Shown here piece by piece: positions 40,282 to 49,834 of a stretch of DNA of 64,000 nt; within the stretch, counting starts at the first letter, position 1, and each line of letters opens with the position of its first letter. The position numbers and the translations under genes are program-made. Location: contig NZ_JACBFO010000002.1 in NCBI RefSeq assembly GCF_021401135.1, forward strand, positions 248,001 to 312,000. The letters are read 5' to 3'. Under the pieces are notes generated by a model that saw only the letters and a list, made by a program, of their open reading frames with translations, had not been told where the DNA came from and ran no database searches. The DNA is from Azonexus sp. R2A61. Lineage in GTDB: Bacteria > Pseudomonadota > Gammaproteobacteria > Burkholderiales > Rhodocyclaceae.

Positions 40282-41587
40282 CGAAATCCGCCACTCCAAT
40301 CAATTTGTCCGCTTCGCCGGCCGGCAGGGCCTCGACCTCGCGCAAGCGGCGCGACAGCTGGCGGGTCCGGGTTTCGGCCTTGCCGATGCTGTTGCTCGCT
40401 TCGTCCAGCTTCTTGCGGGTGTGCGCCAGCGCCTCGCCGAACTTGCCGAACTCGGTCTTGACGGCACCGAGCACGGCCCAGACCTCGGCCGAGCGCTGCT
40501 CGATGGCCAGCGTCCGAAACCCCATCTGCAGGCTGTTGAGCATCGCCGCCAGCGTGGTCGGGCCGGCCAGACTGATCCGGTGATCGCGCTGCAAGGCCTC
40601 GGCTAGGCCCGGCCGGCGCAGGGCTTCGGCGTACAGGCCCTCGACCGGCAGGTAGAGTATCGCGAAATCGGTGGTATGCGGCGGCGCGACATATTTCTCG
40701 CGAATGCTCCTGGCTTCCTGGCGGAGGCGCGTTTCGATCGCCTTGGCGGCTTCCTCGACGGCGCCCGGATCGCTTGCATCGAGCAGGCGCTGATAGTCCT
40801 CGACCGGAAATTTGGCATCGATCGGCAGCCAGACCGTGGCAGCGTCGTCACGACCGGGCAGCCGGATGGCGAAATCGACGCGCTCGGCGCTGCCCGGCCG
40901 GGTCGCCACGTTGGCGGCGAACTGCTCCCGGGTCAGCAATTGTTCGAGCAGGCTGGCCAGTTGCACCTCGCCCCAGGTGCCGCGCGTCTTGACGTTGGTC
41001 AGCACGCGCTTGAGGTCGCCGACACCGGCGGCCAGATGCTGCATCTCGCCCAGCCCACGATGCACCTGTTCCAGCCGTTCGCTGACCAGCCGGAAGGATT
41101 CGCCCAGACGCTGCTCCAGCGTTGCGTGCAGCTTTTCATCGACAGTCCGGCGCATCTCGTCGAGTTTCGCCGCGTTATCCGCCTGCATTGCGGTCAACCG
41201 GCCTTCGACGGCAATTTTCAGCCGTTCGAAACGCTCGTCGAGACCCAGCGAAAAGCGGTTCAATTCGCGCGCGAAGGCATCCAGCCGTTCGGCCTGCAGC
41301 GCCCCGAACTGGCCGACCTGGGTACTCATCGCCTGGCCCAGCAAGGTCGCCGACTGCGCCCTTTCCTCGCGATCGCGGAAAGCTTCCTCGGCGTCCTCGC
41401 GGCGACCGCGCGCCAGTTCCTCGCGCAATTCGCGTTCGAGCCGGACCAGCCCGCGCTCCAGATCGGCGGCCAGCGCGTGCAGCGCCGGCGCATCGTCGTT
41501 GCGCCGATTGCCGCGCCAGAGCAGCAACAGTTGCAGCACGACGACGAACGCCAGTGCCACGAGAATCAGCGGCGGCAGTTCGACCAT
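40265..41587 (-). CDS. rmuC: DNA recombination protein RmuC
   Basis: A 440-residue protein with an N-terminal membrane span (LPPLILVALAFVVVLQLLLLW), a long coiled coil to about residue 180, and the RmuC domain (TWGEVQLASLLEQLLTREQFAANVATR, PIDAKFPVEDYQRLLDA, VSRRRIPPT-like FAILYLPVEGLYAEALRRPGL). RmuC limits inversions at short inverted repeats and has a nuclease-like core. It lies 10 bp downstream of the DUF748 gene in the same direction. Confidence 0.93.
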   Translation of the reverse strand: MVELPPLILVALAFVVVLQLLLLWRGNRRNDDAPALHALAADLERGLVRLERELREELARGRREDAEEAFRDREERAQSATLLGQAMSTQVGQFGALQAERLDAFARELNRFSLGLDERFERLKIAVEGRLTAMQADNAAKLDEMRRTVDEKLHATLEQRLGESFRLVSERLEQVHRGLGEMQHLAAGVGDLKRVLTNVKTRGTWGEVQLASLLEQLLTREQFAANVATRPGSAERVDFAIRLPGRDDAATVWLPIDAKFPVEDYQRLLDASDPGAVEEAAKAIETRLRQEARSIREKYVAPPHTTDFAILYLPVEGLYAEALRRPGLAEALQRDHRISLAGPTTLAAMLNSLQMGFRTLAIEQRSAEVWAVLGAVKTEFGKFGEALAHTRKKLDEASNSIGKAETRTRQLSRRLREVEALPAGEADKLIGVADFDGEDE

Positions 41588-41597
41588 CGCCCGTGTC

Positions 41598-44500
41598 CTA
41601 CTTCAGCGAAAACTCGACGCGCGGGCCGCCGGCTTCCTTGCCCCCCTCCTTGTCGGCCGCCAGGAAGATGCGCTCGGCCGGTACCTTGCCCTGCTCGACC
41701 AGCCAGCCCTGCACCGCATCGGCGCGCTGCCGGGCGAGTTGCGCCAGGTCGGCATCGGTTGCCGGCAGATTGGTCAGCAGCAGCTTTTCCATTTCGTCGA
41801 CCGGCAGATCCTTCTGCATGCCGACGAAGTTGCGCGGCTTGGGAAACTTCGCCACCCGGTAGGCACGCTTCAGGTAGGCCGGGTATTCGTCCTTGCCGAT
41901 CGTCACCGCCTCGGCCGATTCCGGATCCTTGCCGGCTTTCTGCAGGTCGGCGAACTTTTCCTGCTGCATCAGGCGCTCGATGACCACCCGCTTGACGCCC
42001 TCGCGGTCGATTTCCGGATCGGCATGGCCGGTGATTTCCAGTTTCAACGCCGACCGCTCGCGCAGCGCCTTGGCCAGCGTGGACAGCTTGCCGGTTGCGG
42101 CATCGTCGAGCGTCGTGCGCCCCGGCGCGAAGGCGACCGTGGACAATTCCTGGCCGTCGCCGAACATCGATCCGAGCAAGGCGAACGGCGAAGTCACGGC
42201 CTTGACGAAGAGATTGACGATAACCTTGACGATCAGCCCGCCGATCGAAAACTGCGGATCGTCGAGCGAGCCGGAGATCGGCAGGTTGAGGTCGATTTCG
42301 CCGCGGTTGTTCTTGAGCAGCGAAATCGCCAGGTTGACCGGCAGCGAAGTGGCATCCGGACTATCGACCTTGTCGCCGAAGGTGAACTGGTCGATGAACA
42401 GCTTGTTGTCGGCCGACAGCTTGCGGTCTTCAAGCTTGTAGGCAACGTTCAACGACAACTTGCCCTTCTCGATCGCGTAGCCGGCGTACTTGCCCGAATA
42501 CGGCGAGAAACCGGTCATGTCCACGTTCTTCACCTCGGCCTGCAGGTCGAGGTAGGACTTGGCGGCCAGCGGATTGAGCTGGCCGGCGATGCGCACCGGC
42601 GCGGCGCTGCCGTAGTTGCCGAGCAGTTCGAGATCGGCCACTGTGCCGTCGGTGGACGACAAACCGGTGACGCGTCCGCCGAGCTTGCCGATGTACACAC
42701 TGTAATTCGGCTTGACAAAGAAATCGGAGAAATTGACCGTGCCATTGTTCAGCGTGACCTTGGCGATGCGGATCGGCGGCGGTGCGCTGGCCAGCGGGGC
42801 CGCCGCCTCGATCTGGACGGTTTTTCCCATTGCCGGCGCGTTGACCGCAACCGCCGCATCGGCGGCATTTTCCGCTGCCGGCTGGCGGACGATGTCGGCC
42901 ACGTTGAGACGACCGGCTTCGCTGAGGATCAGCCGGGCAAAGAAATCGCTGAGCGCGATCTCGCGGACATCGACGGCCAGCGGGTCGAGGCGGAAATCGA
43001 TACCGGAGAAATACAGCGATTTCCACTTCAGGAATTCCGCCTTGTTCTCGGGATCGAGCAGCAACAGGTTGCCCAGCGTCGCCGATCCCTTGTAGCCGGC
43101 TTTCAGCTTGTCCTTGTCGAAACGGGCAACGGCTTCGCCTTCGTTCGAAAACTGCGCACGCTGCAGGGTCGCGTTGAGGTAGCGGTTGGCGTAGCCCTGC
43201 AGGCCGTTCAGCGGGATCGCACGGGTATCGATCTTCAGCGCCGCGTCGAACGGATAGATCTGCAGCTTGCCGCCGATCGCCAGTTCCCCCTTGTCGTTGA
43301 TGCGCGCCTTCAAATCGATGCGCCCCGGCTGGTTGGGCACGTTGCCGAGCTTCTCGCCGTCCAGTTGCAGGCCCTGCACCTGCTGCACCACGGCCGGCTG
43401 CACCGAACGGTCCTCGAAGCGGAAATCGAGATCCGCCACCTTCAGCCGCGCCACCTGGCCGACCCACGGGCGCTCGTCCCTCGCCTGCTTGTCGGTCGCG
43501 TGTACGGTCTTCAGCACCGGCGAGCTGATCCATTCGATCTGCCCTTGGGCGTTGCGCAACATCACGGCACGGGCACCGCGGTTGTCGACTTCGCCGATAT
43601 CCACGCGATGCCCGGCAAGATCGATGCTGACCTCGCGAAAGGCCATGCGTTCGACGGTGAAGCGCTCGCCCAGATCGACCCCGTAGGACAGTTCGGGAAT
43701 CGTCAGCGGCTCGGCCAGCTTGCTGTCGATCTTGCCGACGCGCAGCGTCAGCCCGTCCACCTTGCCGCGCACCGGTGCGGCATTGGACAGATCCTCCCAG
43801 TGCAGGACGCCGTTGTCGACAGTCAGCGACATCAGCGTCCAGCTAAGCGGCGGCGCATTTTCCGCCGGCTCGGCGGCCTTTTCCGCCGGTTTTTCCGCCG
43901 GTTTTTTACTGCCGGCAAGCTTGTCGGCCAAGGCCAGCATATTCATCCGGCCGTTGCGGTCGACCGCAAGATTGACGTCGATTCTGTCGATCGCCACTTG
44001 CTTGACGACGACTTCCCGCTTCAGCAGATCGGCGTGATCGAGATCGAGCGAGAGTTTTTTCCAGTCGACCAGGCGATTGCCGTTGCTTTCCACCAGTTTC
44101 AGATCGCTCAGTTGCAGGTCGCCGAGCACCATCAACGCATTCTCGCCGCCGGCCAGTTGCCGGAACACCAGTTTCAGGCGCGTATCCAGCGTCGCCGCCG
44201 GCAGGCGCAGCGGCAGGCTGTCCGGCAGATAGCGGTGCAGCGCACCGAGGTCGAAACGGTCGAGATCGAGATTGATCTCGCTTTCCCGGCCATCGGCAAA
44301 CGGCGTGCTCTTGCCGTCGAGCAGGAAGGGCGCGCCGTCGATGTTCGCCGCAAAGCGCGGCTGGACTTCGACCTCGGCCTGGTAGGGCAGGCTGGAAATG
44401 AAGGGAATGGCCAGTTCGATGCCGTCGACCGCATGTACCTTGTCGTAGGGCCGGTCGTCGAAGCGCAGCGAACCGTTGAGGATGCGGATGTTGTTCAGCG

Positions 44501-44981
44501 AGAAACGCGGCAGGCCGCTATCCGGCTCGTCCTTCGGTTTCAGCCATTCATCGAGCAGATCGGAAATATCGTAACGCCCGTCCTCGAGGCGCGTGACCGC
44601 GATGCGCGGCCCGCTCAGGCGGATTTCATCGACCACCGCAGCCAGCTTGAACAACGAGGCCGACGACAGGTTGACGTAAAGCTCGTCGAAGCCCGCCTGC
44701 TCACCGCCCTTGCCGTCGCCGACCGAAACCTGGCCCAGCGTCAGCGACAGCGCCAGCGGGTTGAAAGCGATCTCGCCCACGGTGACCGGCCGGTGCAGGG
44801 CTTTTTCGGCCTGCTCGAGCGCCAGCGAACGGAGCAGCGGCGGCACGGCCAGAAAGCCAAGGGCGATCAGCAGCAGGAAGCTTCCGCCCAGCCATTTCCC
44901 CCATCGGCGGACACGCGGTTGACGGGACAGTTCCAGCAGCCGGGAAACACCGGCGGCGCTCAGTTTCGACGAGTCGGGCAT
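41598..44981 (-). CDS. DUF748 (AsmA-like) giant envelope protein
   Basis: A 1127-residue protein with one N-terminal membrane span (about residues 30-55, FLLLIALGFLAVPPLLRSLAL) and a very long beta-rich periplasmic part of the DUF748/AsmA-like family. Such proteins are thought to form grooves that help lipid or outer-membrane assembly. The region DPQFSIGGLIVKVIVNLFVKAVTSPFALLG near residue 925 is a family hallmark, and the C-terminal ~180 residues resemble OmpA/peptidoglycan-related folds (LEITGHADPEIDREGVKRVV). A perfect copy of the iterated palindrome lies inside (43954-43969). Confidence 0.85.
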   Translation of the reverse strand: MPDSSKLSAAGVSRLLELSRQPRVRRWGKWLGGSFLLLIALGFLAVPPLLRSLALEQAEKALHRPVTVGEIAFNPLALSLTLGQVSVGDGKGGEQAGFDELYVNLSSASLFKLAAVVDEIRLSGPRIAVTRLEDGRYDISDLLDEWLKPKDEPDSGLPRFSLNNIRILNGSLRFDDRPYDKVHAVDGIELAIPFISSLPYQAEVEVQPRFAANIDGAPFLLDGKSTPFADGRESEINLDLDRFDLGALHRYLPDSLPLRLPAATLDTRLKLVFRQLAGGENALMVLGDLQLSDLKLVESNGNRLVDWKKLSLDLDHADLLKREVVVKQVAIDRIDVNLAVDRNGRMNMLALADKLAGSKKPAEKPAEKAAEPAENAPPLSWTLMSLTVDNGVLHWEDLSNAAPVRGKVDGLTLRVGKIDSKLAEPLTIPELSYGVDLGERFTVERMAFREVSIDLAGHRVDIGEVDNRGARAVMLRNAQGQIEWISSPVLKTVHATDKQARDERPWVGQVARLKVADLDFRFEDRSVQPAVVQQVQGLQLDGEKLGNVPNQPGRIDLKARINDKGELAIGGKLQIYPFDAALKIDTRAIPLNGLQGYANRYLNATLQRAQFSNEGEAVARFDKDKLKAGYKGSATLGNLLLLDPENKAEFLKWKSLYFSGIDFRLDPLAVDVREIALSDFFARLILSEAGRLNVADIVRQPAAENAADAAVAVNAPAMGKTVQIEAAAPLASAPPPIRIAKVTLNNGTVNFSDFFVKPNYSVYIGKLGGRVTGLSSTDGTVADLELLGNYGSAAPVRIAGQLNPLAAKSYLDLQAEVKNVDMTGFSPYSGKYAGYAIEKGKLSLNVAYKLEDRKLSADNKLFIDQFTFGDKVDSPDATSLPVNLAISLLKNNRGEIDLNLPISGSLDDPQFSIGGLIVKVIVNLFVKAVTSPFALLGSMFGDGQELSTVAFAPGRTTLDDAATGKLSTLAKALRERSALKLEITGHADPEIDREGVKRVVIERLMQQEKFADLQKAGKDPESAEAVTIGKDEYPAYLKRAYRVAKFPKPRNFVGMQKDLPVDEMEKLLLTNLPATDADLAQLARQRADAVQGWLVEQGKVPAERIFLAADKEGGKEAGGPRVEFSLK
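43954..43969. repeat. Perfect palindromic copy of the iterated 10-mer
   Basis: TTGCGGTCGACCGCAA, identical to the copy at 1981-1996 but in an unrelated gene. It again encodes L-A-V-D-R-N with CTT GCG. Confidence 0.8.
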
Positions 44982-45055
44982 GATAAAATGGGTGTCGTTT
45001 TTCCGATCAAATCTAGCACACCGCCAGTGCGCGGGACCGGGCGATACAAAATTTC

Positions 45056-45454
45056 ATGAAGTGGATTATCGACGATATCCGACGCGCCCTGGCGCAATTG
45101 ACGCGCTGGCAGTTCTGGCTGGTCGTCTCGCTGCTCGGCGTGTTCGCCGGACTGGGCTGGCTGATCAGCCGGTACGCCTTCCGGACCGACAACATCCTGT
45201 CCTATCTGCACCTGACGCAAGGTGCCTGCCGGACGATGACCAACGGACCGATCATCGCAATGTTCAGCTGCATGATCTTCTTCCTGCTCACCGCGCTGCT
45301 CACCCTCGGCGAAGTCCAGCGCCACATCGAGGCACGCCGCCGTGCCGCCTGGCGGGAAATGCGGCGCAGCCTGATCTGGGCCTGCGTGTGGGGCGTCAGT
45401 GCGCTGGCCATCGGGGTCGGCGCCCTGCTCTTCTTCAAGCACAACTGTTACTGA
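45056..45454 (+). CDS. Small three-span membrane protein, unknown
   Basis: A 132-residue protein with three hydrophobic segments (about 20-38, 68-86 and 108-125) separated by charged loops, including a basic segment RHIEARRRAAWREMRRS. It is divergent from the DUF748 gene and is followed 12 bp later by a CheY-like gene, so the two may be co-transcribed. The function is not recognised. Confidence 0.65.
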   Translation: MKWIIDDIRRALAQLTRWQFWLVVSLLGVFAGLGWLISRYAFRTDNILSYLHLTQGACRTMTNGPIIAMFSCMIFFLLTALLTLGEVQRHIEARRRAAWREMRRSLIWACVWGVSALAIGVGALLFFKHNCY

Positions 45455-45466
45455 AAGCCGCCGGCC

Positions 45467-45856
45467 ATGCGCAGCAAACGCCACTCCGTCGTCATCGTCG
45501 ACGACAACGACATGATGCGCACCGTACTGCGCGCCATGTTGCGCAGCGAGCGCTATGACATCGTCGGCGAGGCACGCAACGGCGTTCAGGCGGTGGAAAT
45601 GGCTGGCCGGCTGAAGCCTGACATTGTCTGCATGGACGTGTTGATGCCGGAAAAGAACGGCATCGAGGCGATGGCCGAGATCAAGGCGGAACGCCCGGAA
45701 ACCGAGATCATCATGATCACCGGCAGCGCCGACCCGGACACCGTCCAGGAAGCGATCATGAACGGTGCGGCCGGCTTCATCATCAAGCCCTTCAACGCGG
45801 CCCGCGTCATCGACACGCTGGCCAAGGTCGCCGCCCGCCTGCGCCACCGCCGCTGA
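45467..45856 (+). CDS. Single-domain CheY-like response regulator
   Basis: A 129-residue stand-alone receiver. The acidic pair (VIVDDND), phosphoacceptor Asp in IVCMDVLMPEKNG, Thr in MITGSAD and Lys in IIKPFNAAR are all present, so it should be phosphorylated normally. There is no output domain and no kinase next to it. It is convergent with gloB, six bases apart. It could serve motility or a phosphorelay; the sequence alone does not decide. Confidence 0.88.
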   Translation: MRSKRHSVVIVDDNDMMRTVLRAMLRSERYDIVGEARNGVQAVEMAGRLKPDIVCMDVLMPEKNGIEAMAEIKAERPETEIIMITGSADPDTVQEAIMNGAAGFIIKPFNAARVIDTLAKVAARLRHRR

Positions 45857-45862
45857 CGGCGT

Positions 45863-46618
45863 TCAGAAACCGTTGCGCCATTCGCGCAGGGCGGCGAAAA
45901 CCTCGACATTTCCGGCGTCGACCGCAAGACGCCCGGCCAGCGCCGCACGCACGACCGGCTGCGCGCAGCGCAGAAAGGGATTGGTCGCCTTTTCCTCGGC
46001 CAGCGTCGATGGCACGCTGGGCCGGCCGTCGGCGCGCAGGGCGCGGACCCTGGCGATGCGCTGCCGGATATCCGGGTTGTCCGGTTCCACGGTCGACGCG
46101 AAGCGCAGGTTGATTTCCGTGTATTCGTGGGCGCAATGGATCAGCGTGTCGTCGGGCAAGGCGGCGATACGCGCCAGCGAAGCCGCCATCTGCGCCGGCG
46201 TGCCTTCGAACAAGCGCCCGCAACCGGCACCGAACAGCGTGTCGCCGCAGAACAGCGCATTGGCGCAGCGATAGGCCAGATGACCGCGCGTATGGCCGGG
46301 CACGGCAAGCACGTCGAGGCTTTCGCCGAGTAGCGTCAAGGTCTCGCCGCCATGCAAGGGGCAGGTCGTGCCTGTGATAGACTCGGCGGCCGGTGCGTAG
46401 ACGTCCGCCCGGTAGCGCCGGACCAGTTCGCCGACCCCGCCTTGGTGATCCGCATGGTGATGGGTGACCAGGATGGCGGCAAGGTCGAGTCCGAGCGATT
46501 CAAGCCGGTCGACGACCGGCGCGGCATCGCCCGGATCGACGACGAGCGCCGAACGCTCGCGCACCAGCAGCCAGATGTAATTGTCCTTGAACGCGGGAAT
46601 GGGTGATATCTCGAACAT
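45863..46618 (-). CDS. gloB: Hydroxyacylglutathione hydrolase (glyoxalase II)
   Basis: A 251-residue metallo-beta-lactamase-fold enzyme that hydrolyses S-lactoylglutathione in methylglyoxal detoxification. The metal motif THHHADHQGG is complete, with VVDPGDAAPV before it, GHTRGHLAYRC and LFCGDTLFGAGCGRLFEGT after, and the C-terminal HAGH domain (CAHEYTEINLRFA). Its ATG shares two bases with the opposite ATG of the methyltransferase gene. Confidence 0.95.
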   Translation of the reverse strand: MFEISPIPAFKDNYIWLLVRERSALVVDPGDAAPVVDRLESLGLDLAAILVTHHHADHQGGVGELVRRYRADVYAPAAESITGTTCPLHGGETLTLLGESLDVLAVPGHTRGHLAYRCANALFCGDTLFGAGCGRLFEGTPAQMAASLARIAALPDDTLIHCAHEYTEINLRFASTVEPDNPDIRQRIARVRALRADGRPSVPSTLAEEKATNPFLRCAQPVVRAALAGRLAVDAGNVEVFAALREWRNGF

Positions 46619-47363
46619 GCCGGAACTATCGAACCCGCTCGGCCGGATGTCAATCTCCGGGCTCGCCGCCTGGATCGCCTCGCCGCAGGGGCGTTACATC
46701 ATCGACTGGGAAGCGGCGTGCATCGACGAGGCAGTCGGCGACATTTTCGGCTTCAACGCCCTGCAGATCGGCCTGCCGCAACAGGACTTCCTGCGTGCCA
46801 ACCGCATCCCGCTGCGCTGCCGGATCGGCGAAGGCGAACCGGTCAGCCTGCGCTGCGATCCGGCGGCCCTGCCGATCGCCACGCAAAGCGTCGATCTCGT
46901 CATCCTGCCGCACGTTCTCGAATTCGCCGACGATCCGCACCAGATCCTGCGCGAGGTCGAACGCGTGCTGATCCCGGAAGGCCAGTTGATCGTCGTCGGT
47001 TTCAATCCGCTGTCGCTGTGGGGGCTGCGGAAACAGGCACGGCGCGGCGGCGGCTTCCCGTGGAACGGCAGTTACCTGTCGCCCGGTCGCCTGAAGGATT
47101 GGCTGAAATTGCTCGGTTTCGAAGTCGACCGCGGCCAGTACGGTTGCTACGCGCCGCCGTGCGAACAGCAGAAATGGTTGCAGCGCTGGCGCTTTACCGA
47201 AAGCGCCGGACGCCGCTGGTGGAAATTCTCGGGCGCGGTGTATCTGATGCGCGCCGTCAAGCGGGTCAACGGCATGCGCCTGATCACCCCGGCCTGGCGC
47301 AGGAAACCCCTGCGCGCCAAGGCATTGCGCCCGGTCACGCAAAAGGAAGGTCACAGTGACTGA
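46617..47363 (+). CDS. Class I SAM-dependent methyltransferase
   Basis: A 248-residue protein of the methyltransferase family commonly found divergent from gloB and next to rnhA in betaproteobacteria. The SAM-binding features are degenerate at motif I, with [42 protein letters not shown] as the clear core. The substrate is unknown. The start could be the ATG at 46617 (GGGTGA box upstream) or at 46647; the region from MSISGL onward is best conserved. Its stop overlaps the GTG start of rnhA. Confidence 0.82.
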   Translation: MPELSNPLGRMSISGLAAWIASPQGRYIIDWEAACIDEAVGDIFGFNALQIGLPQQDFLRANRIPLRCRIGEGEPVSLRCDPAALPIATQSVDLVILPHVLEFADDPHQILREVERVLIPEGQLIVVGFNPLSLWGLRKQARRGGGFPWNGSYLSPGRLKDWLKLLGFEVDRGQYGCYAPPCEQQKWLQRWRFTESAGRRWWKFSGAVYLMRAVKRVNGMRLITPAWRRKPLRAKALRPVTQKEGHSD

Positions 47364-47802
47364 ATCAGTCGACATCTATACCGACGGCGCCTGCCGCGGC
47401 AACCCTGGCCCGGGCGGCTGGGGCGTGCTGTTGCGCATGGGAGCGCACGAAAAGGAATTGTGGGGCGGCGAAGCGGCCACCACCAACAACCGCATGGAAC
47501 TGCTGGCGGTGATCAACGCGCTGGATGCCATGAAGCGCCCGATCAGCGCGCGCGTACACAGCGATTCGCAGTACGTGCTGAAAGGCATCCGCGAATGGAT
47601 TCACGGCTGGAAACGCAACGGCTGGAAAACCGCCGACAAGAAGCCGGTGAAGAACGCCGACCTGTGGCAGCGCCTGGACGAACTGGCCAGGCAGCACCGG
47701 ATCGAGTGGATCTGGGTCAAGGGTCATGCCGGCGACCCCGGCAACGAGCGTGCCGACGCGCTGGCCAATCGCGGCATCGACGAATTGCAGGAGCGCGCAT
47801 GA
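47356..47802 (+). CDS. rnhA: Ribonuclease HI
   Basis: A 148-residue nuclease that removes RNA from RNA-DNA hybrids. The four acidic catalytic residues lie in [15 protein letters not shown] (Asp), NRMELLA (Glu), HSDSQYV (Asp) and [15 protein letters not shown] (Asp). The GTG start at 47356 overlaps the methyltransferase stop by 8 nt, and its end overlaps dnaQ by 4 nt. Confidence 0.96.
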   Translation: MTESVDIYTDGACRGNPGPGGWGVLLRMGAHEKELWGGEAATTNNRMELLAVINALDAMKRPISARVHSDSQYVLKGIREWIHGWKRNGWKTADKKPVKNADLWQRLDELARQHRIEWIWVKGHAGDPGNERADALANRGIDELQERA

Positions 47803-48515
47803 GACAGATCGTCCTCGATACCGAAACCACCGGCCTCGATCCGCGTCAGGGTCACCGCATCATCGAAGTCGCCTGCATCGAACTGGTCAACCGCCGGCTG
47901 ACCGGCCACCACCTGCACAAGTACGTCAATCCGGAGCGCGAAATCGACGCCGGCGCCCAGGCGGTGCACGGCATCACCCTCGATTTCCTGGCCGACAAGC
48001 CGAAATTCGCCGACGTCGTTGATGAGTTCCTCGACTTCATCAACGGTGCGCAACTGATCATCCACAACGCGCCGTTCGACATCGGCTTCCTCAACGCCGA
48101 ACTCGAACGCCTCGGCCGGGTACCGGTCACGACCGTCTGCAACGGCGTCATCGACACGCTGAAGGACGCCAAGGAACTGCACCCCGGCAAGCGCAACAGC
48201 CTCGATGCGCTGTGCGAACGCTACGAGATCGACAACTCCAGCCGCACGCTGCACGGCGCCCTGCTCGATACCGAATTGCTGGCGGAAGTCTATCTGGCCA
48301 TGACGCGCGGCCAGAACGCGCTGATGATCGAACCGGACGAAGCGGCGCCGGTGCGCCTCGGTGCCGACGGCAAGGTACGCGAGCGCAAGCCCCTGCTGGT
48401 CCGTCGGGCAAGCGCCGAGGAACTGGCCGAGCACGAACGCATGCTGGCCGCGATCGACAAGGAATCCAAGGGCGCCTGCCTGTGGCTGCCCAAACCGGCC
48501 GTCGAAGCGGCCTGA
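47799..48515 (+). CDS. dnaQ: DNA polymerase III epsilon subunit (proofreading exonuclease)
   Basis: A 238-residue 3'-5' exonuclease of the DEDDh type. Exo I is [25 protein letters not shown], exo II is [16 protein letters not shown], and exo III is [17 protein letters not shown]. The C-terminal tail, which binds the polymerase alpha subunit, ends in LWLPKP. The rnhA-dnaQ order is conserved in proteobacteria. The ATG at 47799 follows CAGGAG inside rnhA. Confidence 0.95.
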   Translation: MRQIVLDTETTGLDPRQGHRIIEVACIELVNRRLTGHHLHKYVNPEREIDAGAQAVHGITLDFLADKPKFADVVDEFLDFINGAQLIIHNAPFDIGFLNAELERLGRVPVTTVCNGVIDTLKDAKELHPGKRNSLDALCERYEIDNSSRTLHGALLDTELLAEVYLAMTRGQNALMIEPDEAAPVRLGADGKVRERKPLLVRRASAEELAEHERMLAAIDKESKGACLWLPKPAVEAA

Positions 48516-48526
48516 GAAAGGACATC

Positions 48527-49834
48527 ATGCGCGAAATCACCGCCGACGCCCGTGAGCAGGCCTGCGACCTGCTCACCTTCATCGACGCCAGTCCCAGCCC
48601 CTGGCATGCCGTGGCAAGCTGCAAGCAACGCCTGCTGGCCGCCGGTTTTCAACGGCTGGAAGAGGTCGACCGCTGGCAGCTTGAACCGGGCGGCCGCTAT
48701 TTCGTCGTCCGCGGCGGCTCGTCGATTGTCGCATTCACACTCGGCGAAACGCCGCTGCTCGACACCGGCCTGACGCTGGTCGGTGCCCACACCGACTCGC
48801 CGGGACTGCGCGTCAAGCCGCGACCGGCGGAAGACAGCGCCGGCGTCGTCCGGCTCGGTGTCGAAGTCTATGGCGGACCGATCCTCGCCACCTTCAGCGA
48901 CCGCGATCTCGGGCTGGCCGGCCGCGTCATGGTACGCACCGGCAGCGGCATCGAAAGCCGTCTGGTGCATCTCGACGAACCGCTGCTGCGCCTGCCCAAC
49001 CTGGCGATCCACATGAACCGCGAGGTCAACGAAGCCGGCCTCAAGTTCAACAAGCAGACCGAGTTGCCGCTGCTGCTTGGCATCGGCGAGGCCGGACGCA
49101 GCGCCGACGAACGCTTCCGCCAGCCGGTCGCGGCGGCCGCCGGCGTTGCACCGGAAGCACTGATGACCTGGGAGCTGGTCGCCTGCGACACGCAAAAAGG
49201 GGCTTTCTGGGGCGTCGACCGCGAGTTCGTCGCCAACGGCCAGCTCGACAACCTGGCCTCCTGCCATGCCGCGCTGAGTGCCCTGCTGGCAACGCAACGA
49301 CCGACGCAGACCTGCATCGTCGCCCTGTTCGATCACGAGGAAGTCGGCTCGGAAAGCGCCGTCGGTGCCGGCGGCAGCCTGGTCGGCGATCTGCTGCAAC
49401 GGATCGCCTTGCAGGCCGGGCTTGATGTCGAAGACCAGCGTCGCCTGCTGGCCCGCAGCTTCTTCATCAGTGCCGACATGGCGCATGCCTGGCACCCCAA
49501 CTTTCCCGCGGCCTACGAACCGTGCCACCGCGTGCAGGTCAATGCCGGGCCGGTGATCAAGAGCAACGCCAACCAGCGCTACAGCACCGGCGCCGATACG
49601 GCCGCATTGTTCATGGCCATCTGCGAGCAGGCCGGCGTCCCGTGCCAGCAATACGCGCACCGGACCGACCTTGGCTGCGGCAGCACGATCGGACCGATCG
49701 TCGCGGCGCGGCTGGGCATTCCGGCCGTCGACGTCGGCTCGCCGATGTGGGCGATGCACAGCGCCCGCGAAAGCGCCGGCGTACTCGATCACCATTACAT
49801 GATCCGGGCGCTCAGTGCGGCCTTTTCCGCCTGA
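48527..49834 (+). CDS. apeB: M18-family aspartyl aminopeptidase
   Basis: A 435-residue zinc aminopeptidase that releases N-terminal acidic residues. Metal-binding and catalytic blocks are VGAHTDSPGLRVKP, VALFDHEEVGSESAVGAG, ISADMAHAWHPNF and GCGSTIGPIVAARLGIPAVDVGSPMWAMHSARE. The length matches the family (about 430). The gene follows dnaQ after 11 nt and shares TGATG with the next gene. Confidence 0.93.
   Translation: MREITADAREQACDLLTFIDASPSPWHAVASCKQRLLAAGFQRLEEVDRWQLEPGGRYFVVRGGSSIVAFTLGETPLLDTGLTLVGAHTDSPGLRVKPRPAEDSAGVVRLGVEVYGGPILATFSDRDLGLAGRVMVRTGSGIESRLVHLDEPLLRLPNLAIHMNREVNEAGLKFNKQTELPLLLGIGEAGRSADERFRQPVAAAAGVAPEALMTWELVACDTQKGAFWGVDREFVANGQLDNLASCHAALSALLATQRPTQTCIVALFDHEEVGSESAVGAGGSLVGDLLQRIALQAGLDVEDQRRLLARSFFISADMAHAWHPNFPAAYEPCHRVQVNAGPVIKSNANQRYSTGADTAALFMAICEQAGVPCQQYAHRTDLGCGSTIGPIVAARLGIPAVDVGSPMWAMHSARESAGVLDHHYMIRALSAAFSA

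Noticed and set aside
40812..45059. Very long open frame (1415 codons) on the plus strand opposite rmuC and the DUF748 gene.
   Set aside because: It is a shadow caused by strong G/C third-position bias in the opposite strand; the protein is Arg/Gly/Gln-rich without domains, while the minus-strand proteins have clear families.
49488..49510. A TGGCAC-containing sequence (TGGCACCCCAACTTTC) considered as a second sigma-54 promoter.
   Set aside because: The -12 half lacks TTGC and it lies in the middle of the aminopeptidase gene.
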